Below are positions 11,461-18,084 of a DNA stretch of 50,000 bases, piece after piece (within the stretch, counting starts at the first letter, position 1; each line of letters begins with the position of its first letter). The DNA is taken from assembly GCA_903813345.2 (NCBI GenBank), contig CAIIXF020000812.1, positions 1 to 50,000 on the forward strand. The letters are read 5' to 3'. The translations under genes were made by a program, and so were the position numbers. Source of the stretch: Owenia fusiformis. Lineage: Eukaryota > Annelida > Polychaeta > Sabellida > Oweniidae. The notes under the pieces are model-generated. The model was given only the letters and a program-made list of their open reading frames with translations. It was not told the origin of the DNA and ran no database searches.

Positions 11461-11780
11461 GAATCTCATAAACTAGATACCAAAACACTTTAATATATCA
11501 ACTCGATATAGAAAACAAATCAAAGGCCTCTCAAACATCACCTAAAACATTAAACATAGCACCACGCAAACTAAAAATAGTTCACCTATTCACACTTCAC
11601 AAACCAACTTTCATAACAATAGAGATACCATCTCTATAATTACATCGCTAACACTGCATATCATTAACTGATTCCAAATCACTGATCCCTCTCATCCCAC
11701 TCAATACTCAACATCTCAGAGAACAATACGCATACCTGCAACAACTACAATCATTCATATTATAGCAACACTTGCTAAAT

Positions 11781-13670
11781 ATGACCAGAAAAAGAAATAA
11801 CAAACTACATAGGTCCTATATCAAACATAGGAACACAAGCATAATACATAAAAAACAAGCAGCCAAAACCAAACTGGTGGTAAACATATCAGACCAACAA
11901 CTATCTAAACCAGAACTTTCAGTCCTCTCTAAAGGACTAAAGTTCATACCCACACCCGACCCCAAAAATATACAACATTACCTGACCACTGACATCTCAG
12001 ATTTTACTAGAAAATTGAGATTAAAATTGATGTTTCATAACAGCAAACGCTCAAAACACCCATTCCAAAACAAAAGCACTTTCATACCTCCCGTCTCTAC
12101 TTCACCCAAACTAGAGAAATATATCAACAATATAGAGAAGGATATTAAACGAATCAATATACCTATCCACCAAAACAACCTATCCAAACCAGAACAAACA
12201 GCTTTAAAACAATTAAAAAACAACCAAAAAATCATCATCAAAAGAGCTGATAAAGGTGGAGCTGTCACCGTTCAGAACAAATCAGACTACCAAACAGAAG
12301 CAATTAGACAACTCTCCGACTCTAACACTTACAACAAAGTCGAATCACCACACATACAAGAAATATGCCAAGCAATTAAAAAAATTGCTTTAGAAATGTA
12401 TAGAGAACACGACATTGATGAAACAACGTTGAATTTCCTCACACCCACAGGGAAAGAACGCGCACCTAGATTCTATCATTTACCAAAAATACACAAAAAC
12501 AAGTCGCCCCCACCAGGAAGACCAATCCTATCTGGTAACAACGGGCCAACAGAAAAAATAGCAATGTACTTGGACTATTTCCTCCAACCACTCACCAAAA
12601 TGATACCTTCATTTGTCAGAGATAGCACTGATCTCATCAACAAATTGCAATCACTACCCGCCCTCAAACCAGACTGCATTCTAGTAACAATGGACGTGAG
12701 CAGCCTTTACACCAACATCAACCATAGTGACGCTATTGCAGCAACGCTAAAACACATCAACTTGAACAAAACCAATCTCCAACTAGACATCAACATACCC
12801 TCTAACAGAAGAATTACACAATTACTCAACATTATTCTCAAACAGAACATATTCGAATTCAACAATGAATACTACCACCAGAAATTCGGATGCGCCATGG
12901 GCTCTAAAATCAGTCCCTCGCTGGCCATTCTAGCTATGGCTGAAATTGAGAACAAAATCTTAGAAACAGCACCCAACAACAAAAAACCCACGATTTACCT
13001 CAGATATATCGACGACATATTCATAATCTGGGAACACAACACCCAGGAACTCAACACATTCATTCAACATTGCAACCAAACACATGACACAATTAAATTT
13101 GAAGTAGAAACATCTACAACGGAAATACCATTCCTTGACGCTCTGATATACAAACCTAAGGAGTTCAACACCACCAAAACACTACACACCAAACTATACT
13201 CCAAACCAACCGATGCTCACATATTCATACCTGCAAACTCATTTCACCCTAAACATTGCCTAGACAACCTAGCCAAAGGGGAATGCATTAGATACAAAAA
13301 ACTCTGCACTACAACACTAGACTACGATTCAAACTCGGAAAACCTCAAAAAATACCTAAAAACACGTGGACATAACCCGAGGAACTTCAACAAACACATA
13401 GCTAACACCAGAAAACTAAATAGAACGCTACTACTGAACCAACCAGCCCGTACCCGCCGCACTAAAACATATGAAAACAACACACTACCATTCATTACCA
13501 CACACTCGGGTATCAACCACCAGATCAAAACTATTCTGCAAAAACACTGGCACATTATAAAAAGCGACCCTACACTAACCCAGATATACCCCAATAGCCC
13601 TACTATTGCTCTGAGAAGAAACCAAAATCTCAGCGATGCTCTAGTCAGAGCCAAATTCTCTAACACATAG
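11781..13670 (+). CDS. Penelope-like reverse transcriptase, no endonuclease domain (P1)
   Basis: RNA-dependent DNA polymerase expected to copy the element's RNA in the nucleus. Counting from the ATG at 11781 (629 aa): basic N-terminus; the PLE-type DKG segment RADKGGAVTV near 155-164; LPKIHK near 234; GRPILSG near 246; motif A TMDVSSLYTNI with catalytic D305; motif B GCAMGSKISPS near 370; motif C YIDD with D411 and D412; FLDALIY near 451; and the PLE C-terminal signature RRNQNLSDALVRAKF near 612. Canonical PLEs continue from there into a GIY-YIG endonuclease; here the frame stops four residues later, and no GIY-YIG is seen at the N-terminus. The frame opens at a TAG (11763); a TTG at 11772 is the first near-cognate codon, but the first ATG has A at -3 and is preferred. 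It is intronless and all catalytic residues are present. It lies 588 bp before the ORF1 promoter. Confidence 0.93.
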   Translation: MTRKRNNKLHRSYIKHRNTSIIHKKQAAKTKLVVNISDQQLSKPELSVLSKGLKFIPTPDPKNIQHYLTTDISDFTRKLRLKLMFHNSKRSKHPFQNKSTFIPPVSTSPKLEKYINNIEKDIKRINIPIHQNNLSKPEQTALKQLKNNQKIIIKRADKGGAVTVQNKSDYQTEAIRQLSDSNTYNKVESPHIQEICQAIKKIALEMYREHDIDETTLNFLTPTGKERAPRFYHLPKIHKNKSPPPGRPILSGNNGPTEKIAMYLDYFLQPLTKMIPSFVRDSTDLINKLQSLPALKPDCILVTMDVSSLYTNINHSDAIAATLKHINLNKTNLQLDINIPSNRRITQLLNIILKQNIFEFNNEYYHQKFGCAMGSKISPSLAILAMAEIENKILETAPNNKKPTIYLRYIDDIFIIWEHNTQELNTFIQHCNQTHDTIKFEVETSTTEIPFLDALIYKPKEFNTTKTLHTKLYSKPTDAHIFIPANSFHPKHCLDNLAKGECIRYKKLCTTTLDYDSNSENLKKYLKTRGHNPRNFNKHIANTRKLNRTLLLNQPARTRRTKTYENNTLPFITTHSGINHQIKTILQKHWHIIKSDPTLTQIYPNSPTIALRRNQNLSDALVRAKFSNT

Positions 13671-14258
13671 AACAACCCTATTATATATAATTTACAACTA
13701 CCCGACCTCTAATAACCAAACCACCACACCCAGAAAACCCAAAACACACGAACAACTAACAAATTCAATATTTACATACCAAAAAAACATGATATACAAC
13801 ACAACAAGCACACCAATTAAAGACCGCAACTCTCCCAAACCAACTAAATTCCCGGGGAAATCACTGTGTTTCTTGACCCGTAGAAATACAACCATAACTC
13901 AACCAATATTGCACCAAACTTCAAAAACTAAACACCATAAGGTAGCTACAACCCTATTCTAAACAACCACTACAAATAAAAGGCAATACACAGCTACTAA
14001 ATAACAACAATAACACGAAAACCACGAAAAACTTTGAAAAAATCGGCACCATATTACGATTCATCAACCACAAAACCACAATCGAACATTCTAAACACAA
14101 AACTTTAACACGACCTTATAGAACAAACTTAGACAAACAAAAACACACCAACCACACTAAAATCAAGGCACTACATCCAGAGCTATACCCGCTTAAAGTC
14201 ACACAACAAACACACTTACATTTAATCTTATCGACTTTTCACTAAGAAGAGCAATAAA
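13671..14258 (+). other. RT-ORF1 intergenic region with AATAAA and an ATG-less open frame
   Basis: 588 bp between RT stop and ORF1 promoter. AATAAA occurs at 13975 and at 14253-14258, the latter abutting the ETS site and well placed to end RT transcripts. A 99-codon frame without ATG is open at 13946-14242, with weak resemblance to the second half of a GIY-YIG domain. A second frame (13789 to about 13962) ends at a TAA that is TAC in the left arm, so it is not conserved coding. Copies follow every RT gene. Confidence 0.4.
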
Positions 14259-14302
14259 CCGGAAGTTTGTTCTCTGACGTCCGCACCTTCCATATAAATA
14301 TA
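14259..14302 (+). promoter_or_regulatory. ORF1 promoter: ETS site, CRE-like site, TATA box (P1)
   Basis: CCGGAAGT (ETS-type) at 14259-14266, TGACGTC (CRE-like) at 14275-14281 and TATAAATA at 14293-14300, followed 76 bp later by the ORF1 ATG. A start about 25-30 bp below the TATA box would fall near 14320-14330 and give a 5' UTR of about 50 nt. The compact TATA plus CRE arrangement is typical of strong animal RNA polymerase II promoters. Site calls are by eye against consensus. Confidence 0.65.
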
Positions 14303-14375
14303 ACACACGAGGACGATAGATCATATTACAGTACAACACTGACAACATAACAACAACAACAACCTAAACCTCAAC

Positions 14376-15131
14376 ATGAGCATTGCCAAAGACCTATCAA
14401 TAGGCCAGATGATTGCCAACGCCAATGATACCCAGGCGTCTATCTGCAGCGGGAGATTCAACTCTCATAACTCTATGGAGATGAATGACAACAGGGACAC
14501 CATTCCCGACTCAGAAGTACCAGCTAACAGCGCTGCCTTCAACAAGCAAGCCTTTAAACAAGCTACAACCAGCAGCCCTAAAGACAAACACCATATCAAG
14601 TCGGCCTCTACCTTCACAAAAAACAACCCTTTATACACAATACCACGCAAACCCAAACCCACTCTCAACATCATAGACGCGATGGGTCTAGGCCTACCTA
14701 CAAACATCGGGAACAACCCCAACGCCACACGCCAAGCAGACCCAGCTCTACTCACCCGTTTGAGAACATCAATACACTGGGAAGCCAGACACGATGGCGT
14801 CCTTAAAAGCCTTAACAACTGCCCGGGAGGCATCCCAAGAGGCCTCATACCAAATATCAAATGCGGCGCCCCTGAGAAGGAAACCTCTGATATTGAAAAG
14901 GCGTTTGATGTTATTTTACACCATTGCAGCGACCAGCTGACAGAAGCCACCACACTCCACAGCCAAAACAGACTAGACTTTCACAGACAACAAACCAGTG
15001 ATACCATCCAAACGCTAGCCAAAACCATCGGCCTTGTAGAAGCAGACAAACTGGCAGAGCAGTACAGGCGTGAGGCCTTCAAACCAAAAAGACGGGAACC
15101 AAACACAAAACCCCGTGGGAAAAGACAGTAG
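14376..15131 (+). CDS. ORF1, 251-aa protein of unknown function with basic tail (P1)
   Basis: I do not recognise the family with confidence. The start ATG has A at -3 and lies about 75 bp downstream of a TATA box. Residues 1-100 are polar and low in hydrophobics. Residues 125-147 (around W135) look helical. A GGIPRGL turn follows at 151-157. Residues 170-230 look helical, with HHCSDQL at 182-188. The C-terminus is strongly basic (KPKRREPNTKPRGKRQ), suiting nucleic-acid binding or nuclear targeting. Cysteines 24, 149, 163 and 184 do not form a CCHC knuckle. No signal peptide or membrane segment is seen. The stop is 29 nt before a histone-type stem-loop, so this gene has its own promoter and its own 3' end inside the element. 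Composition is less A/C-skewed than the RT gene. A nucleocapsid-like ORF1 role is inference only. Confidence 0.85.
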   Translation: MSIAKDLSIGQMIANANDTQASICSGRFNSHNSMEMNDNRDTIPDSEVPANSAAFNKQAFKQATTSSPKDKHHIKSASTFTKNNPLYTIPRKPKPTLNIIDAMGLGLPTNIGNNPNATRQADPALLTRLRTSIHWEARHDGVLKSLNNCPGGIPRGLIPNIKCGAPEKETSDIEKAFDVILHHCSDQLTEATTLHSQNRLDFHRQQTSDTIQTLAKTIGLVEADKLAEQYRREAFKPKRREPNTKPRGKRQ

Positions 15132-15160
15132 AACAAAACTACTTTAAAAAATACAACCCC

Positions 15161-15197
15161 GGCCCTTCTCAGGGCCACCATTCTCTACCAAAAGAGC
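15161..15197 (+). terminator. Histone-type mRNA 3' end signal: stem-loop plus U7-complementary element (P1)
   Basis: Stem GGCCCT (15161-15166), loop TCTC (15167-15170), stem AGGGCC (15171-15176), then ACCA. This matches the replication-dependent histone stem-loop: 6 bp, 4-nt UYUH-type loop, GG at the base, U-A pair closing the loop, ACC-type 3' flank. Thirteen nt after the stem comes AAAAGAGC (15190-15197), the form of the vertebrate histone downstream element and an 8-of-8 complement to GCUCUUUU in vertebrate U7 snRNA. The stem begins 29 nt after the ORF1 stop, as in histone mRNAs. Expected role (family knowledge): SLBP and U7 snRNP direct cleavage about 5 nt after the stem, giving an mRNA without poly(A) whose level peaks in S phase. 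Use by this element is inferred, not shown. Confidence 0.85.
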
Positions 15198-15222
15198 AAT
15201 TAAACATTTATGAATTAAAAAG

Positions 15223-15261
15223 TATGAATGTGTATAGCATATGAAATGTATGAACGTGTAT
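15223..15261 (+). repeat. Short direct repeat TATGAAYGTGTAT between ORF1 3' end and ribozyme
   Basis: TATGAATGTGTAT at 15223-15235 and TATGAACGTGTAT at 15249-15261, 26 bp apart. The patch is rich in G and T inside an otherwise G-poor strand, and it is conserved in all units. The remainder of the 287 bp between the histone signal and the hammerhead shows nothing I can name apart from an AATAAA at 15312. Confidence 0.4.
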
Positions 15262-15311
15262 GGAAACCGCCAAACATGTTAACCCGAAACTATATTAACC
15301 CCCCTAAAACT

Positions 15312-15317
15312 AATAAA
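15312..15317 (+). terminator. AATAAA upstream of ribozyme, possible poly(A) signal
   Basis: Lies 115 nt below the histone-type signal and could act as a back-up 3' end for ORF1. The sense strand is A-rich, so a chance match is likely. Confidence 0.25.
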
Positions 15318-15458
15318 GCAAACCCTTGTATTACTAACTTTAAAACTAAACAACACTTCTACTACTAGTGCCAACCAAAACACACCAAACGTTTACAATT
15401 TAAACCTGCAAACCACTGCCCGTACTTCGGAACACACACCCGTGTATACACTAACATT

Positions 15459-15482
15459 CCCCCTTCCCCCTCCCCATTCCCC
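15459..15482 (+). other. C-rich tract beside the ribozyme (G-quadruplex motif on the other strand)
   Basis: C5-TT-C5-T-C4-ATT-C4 ends 2 nt before hammerhead stem I. The complementary strand has four runs of at least four G with 1-3 nt loops, a canonical G-quadruplex motif. It is present in every unit (666-689 on the left arm). Confidence 0.6.
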
Positions 15483-15484
15483 AA

Positions 15485-15598
15485 GCCGCTGATGAAGAAC
15501 ACATCATGGACTACCACCCATGAGTTCGAAACATCTTGTGCTCTTATCATGACACACATATAAGAGAGATGGTCCACCACAGGACCGGGATGTCCGGC
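15485..15598 (+). ncRNA. Hammerhead ribozyme with extended stem III (P1)
   Basis: Self-cleaving RNA. Stem I: GCCG (15485-15488) with CGGC (15595-15598), only 4 bp. Core CTGATGA (15489-15495), then one extra A (15496). Stem II: GAAC (15497-15500) with GTTC (15524-15527), extended by CAT/ATG across an A-A mismatch. Core GAA (15528-15530). Stem III: ACATC (15531-15535) with GATGT (15589-15593), giving the required A15.1-U16.1 pair; C17 is 15594, so the cleavage triplet is GUC and the cut falls between 15594 and 15595. Stem III holds two further hairpins: CTCTTAT/ATAAGAG (15541-15547 with 15560-15566) and GGTCC/GGACC (15571-15575 with 15582-15586). An extra A at this core position is known from a natural viroid hammerhead (chrysanthemum chlorotic mottle viroid, plus strand). 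PLEs are known carriers of hammerheads, usually with a short stem III. Confidence 0.85.
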
Positions 15599-15640
15599 CG
15601 CCCTCACAAAAATAACAAAAAACAAAACAATATTTCTTGG

Positions 15641-16044
15641 GTAAGATACGAACAATATCTTACGCCATTTTTACTGACATATACTATTCTTGTCACATAT
15701 TAGACATGCGATAGTTTAGGGAAACTTAGGCGACTAGATTATGTCTCCCAGGTCCCCACACAGAGACCTCTCACCGCTTGTTCACAGACTGCATGAACAA
15801 TGCGTGCACATAACTGGTGATGTCTCAAGACATTTTCTAAGTCATCTCCCCAAGAATCAGTGCTTTTACGGCTGTCTCCATTAGCCATAAGGATAAAACC
15901 AAACTAAGTGAATAACTAGCGTACCTAGTCTCCGGACATGGGTCCTATCGAGAATTGTCAGATGGACACTCACCAAGTATATGTCAACAACAAAACAACC
16001 ATTTTTTGTGAAGAACTGGCTGAACCATCTCACCTTACCAGGTG
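15641..16044 (+). other. Hairpin-rich segment just after the ribozyme cut (possible structured RNA leader)
   Basis: Perfect short hairpins: GTAAGATA/TATCTTAC (15641-15663), AGGTC/GACCT (15750-15769), GCAT/ATGC (15791-15803), ATGTC/GACAT (15820-15833), ACTAG/CTAGT (15915-15929) and CACCT/AGGTG (16031-16044). This becomes the 5' end region of hammerhead-cut RNA, which has a 5'-OH and no cap. Copies: 21945-22348, 28246-28649, 34549-34952, 40852-41255 and 47155-47558 on plus; 105-508 and 6409-6812 on minus. A role in translation or packaging is inference. Short antisense frames across it look like shadows. Confidence 0.45.
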
Positions 16045-16077
16045 TTTCGAACATTTTTCTTCAATCAGCGCACCGTT

Positions 16078-16103
16078 CCCCCCCCCCCCCCTTCCCCCTC
16101 CCC
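16078..16103 (+). other. Second C-rich tract, variable in length
   Basis: C14-TT-C5-T-C4 here. The long run is C13 in P2-P5, C14 in P6 and 10 bases in the left arm. It repeats the tail of the tract at 15459 exactly 628 bp downstream, and both copies lead into CAAGCC, so the hairpin-rich segment is bracketed by an imperfect direct repeat. Confidence 0.6.
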
Positions 16104-16288
16104 ACAAGCCACCACATACACGGCTACCAACAAAGTACCACCAACACAATACACATATCCACACCAAGCTAGGATAACATACTAAACAACCAAACAACCA
16201 AACTTTAACCCAATCACCACACTTTCACGAAGCGACCAACCTCGCAATACGCGCTAAGCGATACCTCATAACAAACACACTACCTACA

Positions 16289-17753
16289 CAATCAAGTTAA
16301 TATCTCCAAAACTACAAATGCTACCACCACAATATACATATCAATATCAAGCCAGAATACAATACTAAACAACCAAACAACCAAACAACAATTCACTCAC
16401 CACACTTTTGCTACCAATGCAGCCAAACATATACGAAATCCACGAATGCCAATACCGCATCTTACAAATTACAAACGGAAAACACCACCCCCACCCAAAA
16501 GCCACAACTCAGCCTAAAAATATGGTAAAAATACAAGACACCCCTCACCAGAAAGCTAACACAATTCCCTATCTAACAAAATCAACATTAAATAACATAA
16601 TAACCAAAAGAATACTCCGAAAAACCAATACGCATAGACCCGTACATAAAATTAAAACTATAAAACAAAATATTACTCAAATAAGACGACAAAACATTAA
16701 CCTTACAAACAAGTTAAAATTTCACACCATACCATGTGTACGATCACGAAATACACACAGTTGAACACCCAAAACAACACCCAAAACAACAAACAAGATA
16801 ATAAAACCATCTACATACAAACCAAAGACTCTTATATCACCTCACTAACCATTACGTGTATTAGAAATTATCAATCCCAAAATGCGCACAAACAGATATC
16901 TCAGAGCGGAAAAACCGCCCTCACAATCAAGTTAAAATCTCTTAAACTATAATTGCCACCACCAAAATAAACACATCCTCAACATACCAAGATATCATAC
17001 TAAACAACCAAAAAACCAAATAACAGCTTATTCATCATACCTTTCCTACCCACACAGCAACACACATACGAAATCGGTGAACAAAAATACCGCATCTTAA
17101 AAATCAGGAACGGAAAACACCACACCCACCAAAAAAGCCATATCTCAGCCAAAAAACACGGTATTGACACAATACACCACACACTGGAAAGCTGCCATAA
17201 CATACTAACCAACCAAACCAAAATGGAATAAACAACTAACCATACCAATCCTCCATAAATCAACACGCATATACCCTCACGGGAAATCAAAACTAAAAAA
17301 CATAATATTGCGAACGAAAATACCCCCCCACAATCAAGTTAATATCTCTACAACTATCAATGCTACCATCATTATACACATATCTACATCAAACCAGGAT
17401 ACCATACTAAACAACCAAACAACCAAACAACAACTAACTAACCATACTTTTGCTACCAACACAACCATACATATACGAAATACGCGAACGCCAATACCGC
17501 ATCCCATGAATTATGAACGGAAAACACCGCTCTCAACATAATAACCAAATATCAACTAAAAACATGGTTACAAAACAAGACACCCTCTACCAGAAAGCTA
17601 CCACAGCATACTAGAGAACCAAACCATACCCATACCAATTATTAACCACATATTTACCCACAAACCATCAAGCATATACCGTTTTTTGGAATACTAAAAC
17701 CAAAAAAGCCATACCCAAAATCATAACAAAAACAATTCCAATTTAATCCAAAT
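16289..17753 (+). repeat. Leader subrepeat array A-B-C-D (P1)
   Basis: Diverged direct repeats, each opening with CAATCAAGTTAA or a variant: A 16289-16705 (417 bp), B 16706-16923 (218 bp, about half length), C 16924-17330 (407 bp), D 17331-17753 (423 bp). A, C and D share ACTAAACAACCAA, ACGAAAT, AATACCGCATC and CGGAAAACACC in the same order. A lone ACTAAACAACCAA stretch near 16171 suggests a further truncated copy upstream. Confidence 0.8.
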
Positions 17754-18084
17754 GGCAACAAGACGAATCTCATAAACTAGATACCAAAACACTTTAATAT
17801 ATCAACTCGATATAGAAAACAAATCAAAGGCCTCTCAAACATCACCTAAAACATTAAACATAGCACCACGCAAACTAAAAATAGTTCACCTATTCACACT
17901 TCACAAACCAACTTTCATAACAATAGAGATACCATCTCTATAATTACATCGCTAACACTGCATATCATTAACTGATTCCAAATCACTGATCCCTCTCATC
18001 CCACTCAATACTCAACATCTCAGAGAACAATACGCATACCTGCAACAACTACAATCATTCATATTATAGCAACACTTGCTAAAT
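17754..18084 (+). other. Proximal RT leader
   Basis: 331 bp between subrepeat D and the RT ATG, conserved in all units and the only leader left in P1 (11450-11780). In the RT frame, open stretches are broken by two TAA and one TAG (P1 coordinates 11637, 11649, 11763). No convincing TATA box, intron or ribosome-entry feature is visible. Confidence 0.4.

Larger units (their letters stand above)
11450..17753 (+). mobile_element. PLE unit P1, complete period, leader subrepeats missing before its RT
   Basis: Starts at the inversion breakpoint at the G of TGGCAACAAGACG, so its RT gene has only the 330-bp proximal leader before it. The rest of the unit is intact and is used here as the reference copy for fine coordinates. 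Confidence 0.92.

Noticed and set aside
11772-11780. TTG at 11772 as the RT start
   Set aside because: A eukaryotic nuclear gene is expected to use ATG; the first ATG is three codons later in suitable context.
13322-13675. 117-codon hydrophobic frame antisense to the RT 3' end, 143 codons in one unit
   Set aside because: Shadow of RT. Its length changes in P3 only because of the 2-bp deletion, and its hydrophobic look is the complement of the A/C-rich strand.
14465-14953. 162-codon open frame antisense to ORF1 (and its copies)
   Set aside because: It lies wholly inside ORF1 on the opposite strand and begins at a non-ATG codon; the stop-poor reverse strand of an A/C-rich gene gives such frames by chance.
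15365-15655. 96-codon antisense frame over the hammerhead
   Set aside because: No ATG start, lies on the opposite strand of a convincing ribozyme, and has no recognisable features.
16171-16204. ACAACCAA repeats as telomere repeats, which would fit an endonuclease-less PLE
   Set aside because: Only two or three imperfect copies at several places in the leader, and none of the known animal telomere units is present.
16408-16764. Frame of 118 codons in the subrepeats
   Set aside because: Not called as a gene: low-complexity K/T/N/H composition, starts at TTG (ATG three codons later), and the equivalent frame in subrepeat D has a stop. Kept only as an observation on the repeats.
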